Shown in pieces: positions 35,408 through 43,998 of a DNA stretch of 64,000 bases (its first letter is position 1; each line of letters starts with the position of its first letter). The translations under genes were made by a program, and so were the position numbers. Source of the stretch: JAGVSR01 sp963742405. Its GTDB lineage: Bacteria; Pseudomonadota; Alphaproteobacteria; Rhizobiales; Hyphomicrobiaceae. Under the pieces are notes generated by a model. It was not told the origin of the DNA and ran no database searches. It was given only the letters and a program-made list of their open reading frames with translations. The stretch covers positions 186,001 to 250,000 of the forward strand of contig CAVUMB010000004.1 of NCBI GenBank assembly GCA_963742405.1. Direction: 5' to 3'.

Positions 35408-36832
35408 GTGGCTGAACTGACATCCGCGCAACGCAAAACGCGCATCATTCTCATTTCAGCTGCTCTCGTGTTGCCCACACTCTCATTAATTCCGTTGGGC
35501 GGATTGTTTCTCTATCAAAACGGGCTCTTGTTGTACTGGGCGGTTGCGGCGTTGACTGTCACCGTCGGTGGTTTTTCTCTTCAGCGCACATGGATGACGT
35601 CTGGAAAGCGGCGGCTGGCGAAGCTTGAAGCTACGGATGAGCAGCGTCGTCGGGAAGGTCACAAGACACTGGCCGACAGGGCTTGGGGGGACGTTCGCGC
35701 TATCGCGGCCAAAGTTGATCCGGATGCGCTCACGTCAACGGACGACGTGTTAAAGATCGGTCAGCGAACGATCGAGGCGGTTGCGCGGCGCATGCACCCA
35801 GAGCGGCATGATGCCATCTGGCAGTTTACGCTGCCAGAGGCGCTCGTTATCGCCGAGCGCGTTAGTGCGCGGCTGGGCACATTTGTTGAAACGCAAATTC
35901 CGCTTGGCGACCGATTGACTGTTGCGCAGCTTCTATCCGTTTATCGTTGGCGCGGCATGGTCGGTGTGGCCGAGCGCGCCTATGATGTCTGGCGGGTGAT
36001 CCGATTTGCTAATCCGGCCACTGCGATGACGCATGAAGCCCGCGAACAACTTTCACGTGCGGTGCTCAACTGGAGCAAGGAACGGGTCGGGCGTCGTATC
36101 GCTGAAGCGTATGTTGAGGAAGTGGGTCGAGCGGCCATCGATCTGTATGGCGGCCGATTGCGACCACATGCCGAGGCGCGGGCCGCCGAGCAGGCGGCGC
36201 TTGTCAACGCACCGGAGCCACGGGCGCGTGCGCTGCGGGTTGCCGTGACTGGTGCCTCTGCGCATCGGATCGATGCCATGGCGTCCATCGCGGCGATGGC
36301 CGACAATGAAACCGAACGCGAAGGCAAGCAACGCATTTTGTTTTCATTAAGCGATGCCATCACGCAGGACGCCGTTGCGCGGCGTCAGTTTTTGCGCAGC
36401 CTCAGTGAAAGCGATGTCGTGGTTTGGTGCGTCTCGCGAGAACACGGTGTGACAGAGGGGGATCGTGCGGCGGCCGATGTGCTGAAGCGGGCGATTGTCA
36501 GCGGCAAAATCGAACAAGGGCCGGGTGTGATCGTGGTCACCAGGCAGGCTGAAGGTGAGCCGCCGCAAGTCGCGGAAGCACTGGCTGAACCTCTGACCGA
36601 GATCCTGGAACAGTTTGGTCAAGTTCCTGTGGTGGGGCATTTGCTTTCTGAAAAGAGCCCACAGCGCGACCTGGATACCGCGGTGATCGCAACGGCCATT
36701 CGCGACCAGGCGGCACGTTTGCCGGAATTTGCTGCACACAGGTCTCATGGACGCGGCGGAATTGCTTCTGCGGCCAAGCAAGCAGTATCGGCGGCGGGGT
36801 CGCTCGCTGGACAAATTTTCCGTCGCAATTGA
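35408..36832 (+). CDS. Membrane protein with degenerate GTPase-like domain
   Basis: A 474-residue protein from a GTG at 35408 preceded by AAGGGGAGG. Two N-terminal helices (~10-55; ILISAALVLPTLSLIPLGG) are followed by a long helical region (~60-270) and an alpha/beta domain (~285-440). The latter starts LRVAVTGASAHR, where a GTPase would have GxxxxGKS, then has SDVVVWCVSREHGVTEGD and GVIVVTRQ, which sit where the G3-G4 strands would lie, but the nucleotide-binding residues are missing. Resemblance to YcjF/dynamin-type or IRG-like membrane GTPases is only general. It lies in the middle of the stress cluster, possibly co-transcribed with the DUF1328 gene. Confidence 0.7.
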   Translation: MAELTSAQRKTRIILISAALVLPTLSLIPLGGLFLYQNGLLLYWAVAALTVTVGGFSLQRTWMTSGKRRLAKLEATDEQRRREGHKTLADRAWGDVRAIAAKVDPDALTSTDDVLKIGQRTIEAVARRMHPERHDAIWQFTLPEALVIAERVSARLGTFVETQIPLGDRLTVAQLLSVYRWRGMVGVAERAYDVWRVIRFANPATAMTHEAREQLSRAVLNWSKERVGRRIAEAYVEEVGRAAIDLYGGRLRPHAEARAAEQAALVNAPEPRARALRVAVTGASAHRIDAMASIAAMADNETEREGKQRILFSLSDAITQDAVARRQFLRSLSESDVVVWCVSREHGVTEGDRAAADVLKRAIVSGKIEQGPGVIVVTRQAEGEPPQVAEALAEPLTEILEQFGQVPVVGHLLSEKSPQRDLDTAVIATAIRDQAARLPEFAAHRSHGRGGIASAAKQAVSAAGSLAGQIFRRN

Positions 36833-36878
36833 TCGCCTTCGGATTGCTTGGTCACAAATCCTGCCGTCGTTGCAGCAC

Positions 36879-36903
36879 GGAACCTTCGGTGAGAGGTTGC
36901 GTT
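36879..36903 (+). promoter_or_regulatory. EcfG-type promoter of DUF883-like gene
   Basis: GGAAC (36879-36883), 16-base spacer, CGTT (36900-36903), ~53 bases before the start. Confidence 0.75.
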
Positions 36904-36956
36904 TCTGTCCCGCCCGCCGGCAGTAGCCGGCGCACACCAATCAGGGAGACTGCATC

Positions 36957-37250
36957 ATGGCTACCGTGGGCTATTCAAATCTCGACCGCGACGAAGCGGT
37001 TCGCAACGTATCCAATCAGGCAGCCGATATCGCCAATAAGGCGAGTTATCAGCTCGATCGGGCTCTTGATAGCGCCGAGGGCGTGGCCCGTCAGGTGGCC
37101 GATCAGGGTCGTGAAGCAAGCGAACGCGTCGGTGAAGTCGCGACCAACATCAAAACCGCCGTCGATAAGTCGGTGCAGGATCAGCCGATGGCAACGCTGG
37201 CTGTTGCTGCAGCGATGGGCTTTGTGCTCGGCGCGCTTTGGAAGTCGTAA
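36957..37250 (+). CDS. DUF883-like (ElaB/YqjD) membrane-anchored protein
   Basis: A 97-residue protein: a helical, polar N-terminus (SNQAADIANKASYQLDRALD ... SERVGEVATNIKTAV) and a C-terminal membrane helix (MATLAVAAAMGFVLGALW), the ElaB/YqjD/DUF883 arrangement. In Escherichia coli such proteins tether ribosomes to the membrane in stationary phase; this role is not shown here. GGGAG precedes the ATG. EcfG-type promoter upstream; the next gene follows after 62 bases. Confidence 0.88.
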   Translation: MATVGYSNLDRDEAVRNVSNQAADIANKASYQLDRALDSAEGVARQVADQGREASERVGEVATNIKTAVDKSVQDQPMATLAVAAAMGFVLGALWKS

Positions 37251-37312
37251 CGCGTCGCTCGTCGACGGTGAAACTCACCCGATTGAAAATCACGTAAACA
37301 GGGGGCACGACA

Positions 37313-37825
37313 ATGCTCGGTCTGAACTTCGTATTCCGCAAGGCCCAGGCAACAGTAGACAATGCCATGGCCAGGCTGGTGTGGACGATGCTCATGGTCG
37401 TGCCCCTCATTGTTGCGGTAGGGTTCGGCACGGCCGCCGCGTCGGCGTACTTGCATCGAATCTATGAGCCGGAGATTGCGGACCTGATCGTTGCCGGTGC
37501 TTACGTTGCCGTCGCGATCGTCATGGCCATCGCGTATGCCTCGCGTACGCCGGAAACAGCTGCGAGCGAGGAGTCGAAAGCTCAAGAAGAAGCGGATGCC
37601 TCGCCGACGTCAGCAGAGTCGTCGATGTTTGGTGATGCGGAACGCGAAATGGTCATTGCTGCCCTGACGACGGCCGCACCTTTCGCATTGCCGCGTATCT
37701 TGGCGGTTGCCTTCCGAAACCTGCCGGTTCTGGTTGTTCTGGGCGTGGTGGCATTTATCCTTTCGAGAGATTCGACCGCACAAGGGACGGGCCAGAACGA
37801 GATGGGAACTGTGCCGGCGGAATAG
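37313..37825 (+). CDS. Membrane protein, possibly holin-III-like
   Basis: A 170-residue protein with predicted helices at ~24-48 (MVVPLIVAVGFGTAAASAY), ~55-75 (LIVAGAYVAVAIVMAIAY) and ~138-150 (LPVLVVLGVVAFILS), separated by a polar linker. The first half resembles membrane proteins that follow DUF883 genes (phage-holin-III-like), though here the length and the third helix differ. GGGGG precedes the ATG. Probably co-transcribed with the DUF883-like gene. Confidence 0.7.
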   Translation: MLGLNFVFRKAQATVDNAMARLVWTMLMVVPLIVAVGFGTAAASAYLHRIYEPEIADLIVAGAYVAVAIVMAIAYASRTPETAASEESKAQEEADASPTSAESSMFGDAEREMVIAALTTAAPFALPRILAVAFRNLPVLVVLGVVAFILSRDSTAQGTGQNEMGTVPAE

Positions 37826-37896
37826 TCGTATAGCCAGTTGCCATTTTTAAAATTGTAAGCACTTTCGGGCGTTGGAAAAAAGTTTTGTAGCTCATG

Positions 37897-37921
37897 GGAA
37901 CCGGTGTCCGCATGTGGCGTT
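37897..37921 (+). promoter_or_regulatory. EcfG-type promoter of nepR-ecfG
   Basis: GGAAC (37897-37901), 16-base spacer, CGTT (37918-37921), ~69 bases before nepR. It fits autoregulation of the sigma factor. Confidence 0.85.
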
Positions 37922-37989
37922 ACTACGTTGTCTGACAACCCGTGTGGATTGTCATGGCGGGGGAATCTTCATTCGCTGGGGGCTGACAC

Positions 37990-38208
37990 GTGACCAATCG
38001 ACCTGATCCGGAGGACGTTTCCAAGAAAATGCACGCTGAACCGCTCATGGACGAACAGTCCGGTCTGTCGAAGACGGTCGAAGCCGAAATCGGTTCCGGC
38101 TTGAAGCGGCTATACGGTCAGATGCTTTCTGAGCCGATGCCGGAAAAATTCGCCGGCCTTTTGGAACAGCTTGCCAAATCTTCCGGCGGCGGCACGGAGC
38201 GTTCGTGA
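37990..38208 (+). CDS. nepR: NepR anti-sigma factor
   Basis: A 72-residue protein with the NepR core (IGSGLKRLYGQMLSEPMPEKFAGLLEQLA): a helix, then the conserved E-P-x-P-(D/E)-(K/R)-F turn and a second helix. NepR binds and holds EcfG; phosphorylated PhyR takes NepR away, freeing the sigma factor. GTG start with GGGGG ahead. It overlaps ecfG at TGATG. An EcfG-type promoter lies upstream, giving feedback control. Confidence 0.92.
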   Translation: MTNRPDPEDVSKKMHAEPLMDEQSGLSKTVEAEIGSGLKRLYGQMLSEPMPEKFAGLLEQLAKSSGGGTERS

Positions 38209-38759
38209 TGAGTGATGGTCCGTCTCCCCAATTTCAATCAGAATTGACGAAGTTGCTGCCGAATTTGCGCGCGTTTGCGCGCTCGTTGACCAGGTCAAGC
38301 GATCAAGCTGACGATCTTGTCCAAGAGGCTCTGGTCAAAGCGTGGCGCAATTGGCAACAGTTCGCTCCGGATAGCAACATCAAAGCTTGGATGTTTACGA
38401 TCCTGCGCAACGCGCACTTATCCGAGCGGCGTAAGCGCAAGAACGAAGTGCAGGACGTGGAGGGCGAGTATGCCGGGCAACTCAGTTCTAAAGCCGAGCA
38501 GCCGGGACACATGGATCTTATCGATTTTCAAGCAGCCTTCGCAAAGTTGCTGCCGGAACATCGAGAAGCGCTCGTGCTGATCGGTGCGGAAGGATTTTCT
38601 TACGAAGAGGCGGCCTTGATGTGCGGATGCGCCGTTGGAACCATGAAAAGCAGAGTTAATCGCGCCCGGACGAAGCTTGCCGCACTGATGGGTATTGAGT
38701 CGGCTGCCGAAATCGGCGCTGGTGAAGCCTCAGATGTTTTTGTCCGGGCTACGGGTTGA
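38208..38759 (+). CDS. ecfG: Extracytoplasmic-function sigma factor EcfG
   Basis: A 183-residue sigma factor of the ECF15 (EcfG) group. Region 2 holds DQADDLVQEALVKAWRNWQQF and WMFTILRNAHLSERRKR; region 4 holds LPEHREALVLIGAEGFSYEE and CGCAVGTMKSRVNRAR, the helix-turn-helix. It directs RNA polymerase to general stress promoters of the type GGAAC-N16/17-CGTT. Start ATG overlaps the nepR stop (TGATG), so both are made in step. Eight such promoters are seen in this window. Confidence 0.95.
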   Translation: MSDGPSPQFQSELTKLLPNLRAFARSLTRSSDQADDLVQEALVKAWRNWQQFAPDSNIKAWMFTILRNAHLSERRKRKNEVQDVEGEYAGQLSSKAEQPGHMDLIDFQAAFAKLLPEHREALVLIGAEGFSYEEAALMCGCAVGTMKSRVNRARTKLAALMGIESAAEIGAGEASDVFVRATG

Positions 38760-38779
38760 TCAGTCGTTTGTCAGAACAC

Positions 38780-38805
38780 GGAACCGTGCATATGGTCCGA
38801 GCGTT
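38780..38805 (+). promoter_or_regulatory. EcfG-type promoter of phyR
   Basis: GGAAC (38780-38784), 17-base spacer, CGTT (38802-38805), ~80 bases before phyR. Confidence 0.82.
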
Positions 38806-38886
38806 TGTCGCAAATCGAAGACAGTGCCAATTTCGGTTCGTCCGAATAAGGTTGAATAAACGATCTAATGACGGGGGACGTAAGCT

Positions 38887-39690
38887 ATGAGTTCGTCGCT
38901 AGCCGATTTGATTGCTCCGCAGCTTCCCTATTTGCGCAGGTTCGCTCGCGCGTTGATGGGATCGCAGGATCGCGGTGATGCCTACGTTGTTGCGATGCTG
39001 GAGGCGCTCGTTGCCGATCATCGGCTGTTTGATCGAGAAATTTCGCCGCGCACGGCAGCCTATAAGGCCTTCATAAAAGTTTGGAACAGCGTGCCGACGA
39101 ACGGGCAGGCCGAACCCGCGGGCGACGTTGCGGACCGGCGTATTGAAACGCTCAATCCAGGTCCTCGGCAGGCATTCCTTCTGGCCGCAGTTGAGGAGTT
39201 TGGAACCCGCGATATCTCCGTGATCTTGGATCGATCGGAAGACGACGTGGCTCATTTGATCAATGCTGCGGGGCAGGAAATTGCTGAGCAGTTGGCATCG
39301 CGCGTACTGATTATCGAGGACGAGCCGCTTATTGCTTTGGATATCGAAGGGCTCGTGACCGAGATCGGTCACGAAGTTGTTGGCGTGGCCGCAACGCACA
39401 AAGAAGCGCTGTCTCTGGCCCGTGACAAGCGGCCGGAACTCATTCTCGCTGACATTCAATTGGCCGACGGAAGCTCCGGCATTGATGCCGTTAACGAGAT
39501 TTTGATGGAGCTCAATGTGCCGGTTATTTTCATCACCGCCTACCCAGAACGGCTGTTGACAGGCGACAAGCCCGAGCCGGCCTTTCTCGTCACCAAACCG
39601 TTCAAACATGAGATGGTGAAGGCGGTCATTAGTCAGGCCCTGTTCTTCGACGTCAAAGCCGGTATCAAACAACACGGCGCGGCAGCTTAA
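38887..39690 (+). CDS. phyR: General stress response regulator PhyR
   Basis: A 267-residue protein with an N-terminal sigma-like (EcfG-mimic) domain (~1-135; LPYLRRFARALMGSQDRGDAYV, NPGPRQAFLLAAVEEFGTRDI) and a C-terminal receiver (~138-260; VLIIEDEPLIALDIEGL, acceptor Asp ~189 in LILADIQLADGSSG, FITAYPERL, VTKPFK). When phosphorylated, the sigma-like part binds NepR and frees EcfG. GGGGGA precedes the ATG, and an EcfG promoter upstream closes a positive loop. Its kinase is probably the HWE protein encoded next. Confidence 0.96.
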   Translation: MSSSLADLIAPQLPYLRRFARALMGSQDRGDAYVVAMLEALVADHRLFDREISPRTAAYKAFIKVWNSVPTNGQAEPAGDVADRRIETLNPGPRQAFLLAAVEEFGTRDISVILDRSEDDVAHLINAAGQEIAEQLASRVLIIEDEPLIALDIEGLVTEIGHEVVGVAATHKEALSLARDKRPELILADIQLADGSSGIDAVNEILMELNVPVIFITAYPERLLTGDKPEPAFLVTKPFKHEMVKAVISQALFFDVKAGIKQHGAAA

Positions 39691-39764
39691 AAAAATTGGA
39701 TTGGAAACGTCACGTCACCATAGAGGGCGCGTGGTTTCTACCACGCATGTAAAAAGGCCGGCCA

Positions 39765-41999
39765 ATGACCACCGACGGCGAGAAGGTGGACAGAACTTCG
39801 TTGGGATTGACCGCTGCCGACGCGTCCGCCAGCGGGCGGGAGAACGTGCTCGATAAGTCGGATATCAATTGGCAATTTTTTGAAGCCAGTCTTGACGGCG
39901 TAAAGATTCTCGATCGCGAAGGCCGCTTGCTGTTCGTGAACGGCAATGGGCTGAAAGCTCTTGAAGTGGAGGATTTCGCCGCGATCCTCAGCCGGCGCTG
40001 GATCGACCTTTGGCCGGAAGCGAGCCGCGCAGATGTCGAACAGGCCTTCAACCAAGCTTGCGAAGGATCTTCGGCACGGTTCACAGCGTTGCGACCCACG
40101 CAAAAGGGATCGCCCCGGTGGTGGGATGTCGTGCTCTCGCCGATCAGGAACGAAGCCGGCGAAGTCGTAAGCCTCATGTCGATATCGCGCGATGTAACCC
40201 CGAGTCTGACGCTTGCGGACACATTGCGGCGAAGCGAACAGCAATTCCAAGCGTTAGCCAACAATATCGCTCAGCTGGCGTGGATGGCGGATGCGACCGG
40301 CAATCTGTTTTGGCTGAACAAGCGATGGCTCGACTTTACCGGGAGCACGCTGGAAACCTCCCTCGGACAGGGTTGGCGGCTCTTCCACCACCCCGATCAT
40401 GTCGCGCGGGTCGTTGATAAATGGCAGCGCTGCACGCAAGAGGGCCGGGTTTGGGAAGATTTGTTTCCGCTGCGTGGAGCCGACGGCGTGTATCGTTGGT
40501 TCCTATCGCGTGCGATGCCGGTGCGAAATGGCAAAGGCGAGGTCGAATTATGGTGTGGAACGAATACTGACGTGACAGAGGCCCGTCAACAGAGTCAACG
40601 GTTGCGGAAGTTGGCGCGGATCATCGAGCTCTCGCACGAAGCCATGCTGGTGCGCGAAATCGGTGGCGGGATTGCGATGTGGAACCGGGGCTGTGAAGAG
40701 CTGTTCGGCTTCACCAAGCGTCAAGCGCTGTCGAAAACACCTGTGGAGCTTTTGCAGCCGTGCAATATTCCTCAGCGGGACGCCTTTGATAAGCAGCTCC
40801 TTGCCGTTGGTTCTTGGAGTGGCGAAATTCACTACACCGCCAGTGATGGTTCAGACGTCTGGGTCGATAGCCGGCAAGAACTAGTGAATATCGGCGATAA
40901 AAATTTCGTGCTCGAGACGAACCGCGACATCACCGACCGGCGACAAGCTGACGAATTGAGAACTCTTCTGGTTGCTGAACTGAACCACCGGGTGAAGAAC
41001 ACACTGGCCGTCGTGCAGTCAATTGCCGCGCAAACGGCGCGATCCAGTCAGACGCCCCAGAAGTTCGTCGCCAGCTTCAACAGCCGGCTACAGTCGCTGG
41101 CGAGTGCGCATAACATCCTCAGTGATGTGGCGTGGTCAGGAGCGCCCATTGTTGATCTCATCAGATCGCAAATCTCGGTCATGGGGGCCGATGAGGGTCG
41201 GGTCGATCTCAGTGGTGAGCCGGTCAATCTGCCGCCGCAGACGGCGTTGCAACTGGCGCTGATCCTGCACGAGTTATCCTCGAATGCAATTCAGCACGGT
41301 GCGTTGTCGACACCCAAGGGCCGAATCTCGATCAATTGGTCGGTCGAGGAAGGCGAGCCCCGGCTCGTAGAGCTGTCTTGGAGGGAGTCAGGCGGGCCGA
41401 CCGTCACGCCGCCGGTCGGCCGCGGATTTGGACTTACGCTCATTGAACGATCGAGAGCATTGCCCAATATCAAGACGTCGATCACATTCGACCCGTCCGG
41501 TGTGAAGGTCGTCGTCGTGCTGGAAGCGCGTAACGACAGCACGGCGTCGACCCTTTTTAATCCGGGGCAGCAATTGATCCGCCCGCGCGTCATGCGGACG
41601 TCGGTGCAACGGGCATTGCAGCGCAACGTCTTGATCATGGACGGCAGCCTGAGCCGGGCAGTTTTACTGGAAGACATGCTCGATACGGGCAACTATGGCG
41701 TTGTGGGTCCGATTGCGACCGCGAGTGCAGCGATAGAAGCCTTGGCGCGGCGGCCTGTTGATCTCGTTGCAGTCGATGTCGACGAAGTCGGCGAAGGGGA
41801 TATCGACCGGCTGATTGAACTCCTCGATGAGCGAGAGCTTCCCGCTGTCGCTATCGGCACGTCGGGACGGCTGGCACAAATCAAGGCGGGGGCGTTTGCG
41901 GCGCTAGTGGCCAAACCTATCGATCAATCGCTGTTTTTGCGAGCCGTCAGCACCGCACTGCAAGAAGACGAAGTCGAATTTGACGATCCGCTGATTTGA
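39765..41999 (+). CDS. PAS-HWE histidine kinase with C-terminal receiver-like domain
   Basis: A 744-residue soluble kinase. Three PAS domains (~25-145, ~150-275, ~285-395; QAQ-type cores such as DGVKILDREGRLLFVNGNG, NLFWLNKRWLDFTGS, AMWNRGCEELFGFTKRQ) precede an HWE kinase domain with LLVAELNHRVKNTLAVVQSI (His ~408) and HELSSNAIQHGALS. The C-terminal ~115 residues fold like a receiver (VDLVAVDVDEVGEG with a possible acceptor Asp, AKPIDQS), but the usual acidic pair is replaced by MDGS, so it may be altered. It probably phosphorylates PhyR; position just after phyR supports this. Confidence 0.92.
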   Translation: MTTDGEKVDRTSLGLTAADASASGRENVLDKSDINWQFFEASLDGVKILDREGRLLFVNGNGLKALEVEDFAAILSRRWIDLWPEASRADVEQAFNQACEGSSARFTALRPTQKGSPRWWDVVLSPIRNEAGEVVSLMSISRDVTPSLTLADTLRRSEQQFQALANNIAQLAWMADATGNLFWLNKRWLDFTGSTLETSLGQGWRLFHHPDHVARVVDKWQRCTQEGRVWEDLFPLRGADGVYRWFLSRAMPVRNGKGEVELWCGTNTDVTEARQQSQRLRKLARIIELSHEAMLVREIGGGIAMWNRGCEELFGFTKRQALSKTPVELLQPCNIPQRDAFDKQLLAVGSWSGEIHYTASDGSDVWVDSRQELVNIGDKNFVLETNRDITDRRQADELRTLLVAELNHRVKNTLAVVQSIAAQTARSSQTPQKFVASFNSRLQSLASAHNILSDVAWSGAPIVDLIRSQISVMGADEGRVDLSGEPVNLPPQTALQLALILHELSSNAIQHGALSTPKGRISINWSVEEGEPRLVELSWRESGGPTVTPPVGRGFGLTLIERSRALPNIKTSITFDPSGVKVVVVLEARNDSTASTLFNPGQQLIRPRVMRTSVQRALQRNVLIMDGSLSRAVLLEDMLDTGNYGVVGPIATASAAIEALARRPVDLVAVDVDEVGEGDIDRLIELLDERELPAVAIGTSGRLAQIKAGAFAALVAKPIDQSLFLRAVSTALQEDEVEFDDPLI

Positions 42000-42083
42000 T
42001 TGTGATGCTGCGGACGAAAGGCCGTGCAATCCCGATCGTGCTGGTCTAGGACCATCCCGGTCAAATTGCCAACCGGAGGACCA

Positions 42084-42543
42084 ATGGCCCTGTTTGTGAC
42101 GAGATTTGTTCATTTCGGGCTGATGTTTGCAGCGTCTTTGTATGCTGCCGACGTCTTGTACCCGATGCGTGCGGCCCTAGCCCAGGAGACAGCAGTGACG
42201 ACGCCGAGCGGACTGAAAATCGTGGACACCAAACCCGGCGAGGGCGCCTCTCCGAAGACCGGGCAGACGTGCGTGATGCATTACACCGGATGGCTGTATG
42301 AGAACGGTCAGAAGGGCGCCAAGTTCGACAGCTCGCGTCGATCGAGGTGAACCGTTTGAATTTCCGATCGGCACGGGCCGCGTCATCAAGGGTTGGGACG
42401 AGGGCGTCGCCAGCATGAAAGTCGGCGGCAAGCGCACACTCATCATTCCGCCGGAGTTGGGCTACGGCGCACGCGGCGCCGGTGGCGTCATTCCGCCCAA
42501 TGCGACGCTCATTTTCGACGTTGAGTTGTTGGGCGTCCGCTGA
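42084..42543 (+). pseudogene. FKBP-type peptidyl-prolyl isomerase, one frameshift
   Basis: An exported FKBP isomerase of ~152 residues if one extra base near 42336 is removed. Signal peptide with hydrophobic core (FGLMFAASLYAADVLY), cut near AAL/AQE; FKBP core: KTGQTCVMHYTGWLYENGQ, KFDSS, then VDRGEPFEFPIGTGRVIKGWDEG, RTLIIPPELGYGARGAGGVI and PPNATLIFDVELLGVR. GGAGGA 5 bases before the ATG at 42084. The shift falls in a CG-rich repeat (CTCGCGTCG), and everything else is conserved, so an assembly error is likely. Confidence 0.88.
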
Positions 42544-42565
42544 ACTTTGCTTGCCAGACAAAAAG

Positions 42566-42598
42566 AATAGGGGATCGGATCAATCCGGTCCCCTATTT
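42566..42598. terminator. Bidirectional terminator between FKBP and ctrA genes
   Basis: A near-perfect inverted repeat AATAGGGGATCGGAT / TCCGGTCCCCTATT around CAA, flanked by A and T runs, between convergent genes. Confidence 0.82.
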
Positions 42599-42628
42599 GT
42601 ATCTGGACAGACGGGAAACAGCGGTCGA

Positions 42629-43330
42629 TCAGGCTGCGACTGTGCCTTGATCGCCTGGATCGCGCAGCACGTAACCGCGACCCCAGACCGTTTCGATGTA
42701 GCCGTTCGGCGCGCCGGTCACTTCCTTCAACTTCTTACGCAGCTTGCAGATGAAGACGTCGATAATCTTCAGCTCTGGCTCATCCATGCCGCCGTAGAGA
42801 TGATTGAGGAACATCTCCTTGGTCAGCGTGGTGCCTTTGCGCAGCGAAAGCAGCTCCAGCATCTGATATTCCTTGCCGGTCAGATGGACACGCTGGTTGT
42901 TCACTTCGACCGTCTTGGTGTCGAGGTTGACGCGCAGGTCGCCGGTCTCGATCACTGACTGTGCGTGGCCCTTGGACCGGCGCACAATGGCGTGAATGCG
43001 AGCGACGAGTTCATCTTTGTGGAAAGGCTTCGTCATATAGTCGTCGGCGCCAAAGCCGAGACCCTTCACCTTGTCCTCGATCTGAGCCAGACCGGAGAGA
43101 ATGAGAATGGGTGTTGATACCTTGCTGACGCGCAGCGTCTTCAGGACTTCGTAACCGCTCATGTCGGGCAGGTTCAAATCCAGAAGGATGATGTCGTAGT
43201 CATAGAGCTTGCCGAGGTCCACGCCCTCTTCGCCAAGATCCGTCGTGTAGACGTTGAAGCCTTCGGACTGCAGCATCAATTCGATGCTTTGTGCCGTTGC
43301 GCTATCGTCCTCAATAAGAAGGACTCGCAT
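42629..43330 (-). CDS. ctrA: Cell-cycle response regulator CtrA
   Basis: A 233-residue OmpR-type regulator: receiver with acidic pair IEDDSATAQS, acceptor Asp51 in ILLDLNLPDMSG, Thr/Ser at ILILSGL and Lys in YMTKPFHKDEL, then a winged-helix DNA-binding domain (VHLTGKEYQMLELLSLRKGT, LYGGMDEPELKIIDVFICKLRKKL). The sequence is CtrA by these segments and by its short acidic/alanine tail. It controls the cell cycle, division and flagellar genes. It is divergent from fliJ across a 668-base region and has sciP, whose product inhibits it, 2 kb away. Confidence 0.97.
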   Translation of the reverse strand: MRVLLIEDDSATAQSIELMLQSEGFNVYTTDLGEEGVDLGKLYDYDIILLDLNLPDMSGYEVLKTLRVSKVSTPILILSGLAQIEDKVKGLGFGADDYMTKPFHKDELVARIHAIVRRSKGHAQSVIETGDLRVNLDTKTVEVNNQRVHLTGKEYQMLELLSLRKGTTLTKEMFLNHLYGGMDEPELKIIDVFICKLRKKLKEVTGAPNGYIETVWGRGYVLRDPGDQGTVAA

Positions 43331-43457
43331 TTCTTTCGTTCCTCTCTTCCCTGTCCCGTCGCCAGGTCGTCTGCCCAGATGCTGAAGAGAACGCTAGCGG
43401 CGCCCGCCAAATTCACGGTTCGCGCTAATCCCTTTTAAGAAAGTTACGCACCAGAAG

Positions 43458-43472
43458 TTAACAAACCCTAAT
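43458..43472 (+). promoter_or_regulatory. Weak CtrA-like site upstream of ctrA
   Basis: TTAA-N7-TAAT, 6 of 8 positions of the CtrA consensus TTAA-N7-TTAA, about 130 bases upstream of ctrA. Could serve autoregulation. Confidence 0.3.
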
Positions 43473-43815
43473 TTTGTCTTGCGAATTGCTAGGAAATGTC
43501 CCAGCCGCAGACGGACCCGTAACCGAGAGCAAGGAAAGGACGTCCGCCCGGAACGATCCGGTACGCGCAGACGCTGAAATTTTAAAAGATTACCCCGCCG
43601 CTCTCGCGCGCCACGCCCGGGTCCCATTACCGCCGATTGATCAAAGTGACGCCGACCCTGCCCGGTCGCAGCTTCAACTGTGGCAATTCTAGGATTTCCA
43701 AGCACAAACGCACGCAAATCTACAGGTATCAGAATTCGCGGCCGGGCCACAGGGCGCATGGGAATCTTTTTCGGGACACCAGACAAAACTTTAGCAAAAC
43801 TTTGCATCTCGTTGC

Positions 43816-43830
43816 TTTACCGCAACTTAA
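43816..43830 (+). promoter_or_regulatory. Candidate CtrA site upstream of fliJ
   Basis: TTTA-N7-TTAA, 7 of 8 positions of the CtrA consensus, about 170 bases upstream of fliJ. Confidence 0.35.
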
Positions 43831-43998
43831 TTGGCATATGCTACCTATATCGGGTAAGGTTGACGGGCTCAACGTAGGGGGTATTTGCCCCGCGACGTGG
43901 CCGTCGAGAGCATCGCCGGTCGTGAACGGAGTCCCGGCTTTGGCATGGGACTTGAATAGTCCAGGCACGCGTTCGAATAAGTATTGGGGTATCGAACC

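Larger units (their letters stand above)
43331..43998. promoter_or_regulatory. Divergent ctrA/fliJ regulatory region
   Basis: A 668-base gap without a supported gene. It should hold both promoters and binding sites for CtrA and other cell-cycle regulators. Partial CtrA-like sequences are listed separately. The frames within it are G/C-shadow-like. Confidence 0.6.

Noticed and set aside
39731..39748. Terminator between phyR and the HWE kinase (GCGTGG/CCACGC hairpin)
   Set aside because: Short stem without a T run; may be chance.
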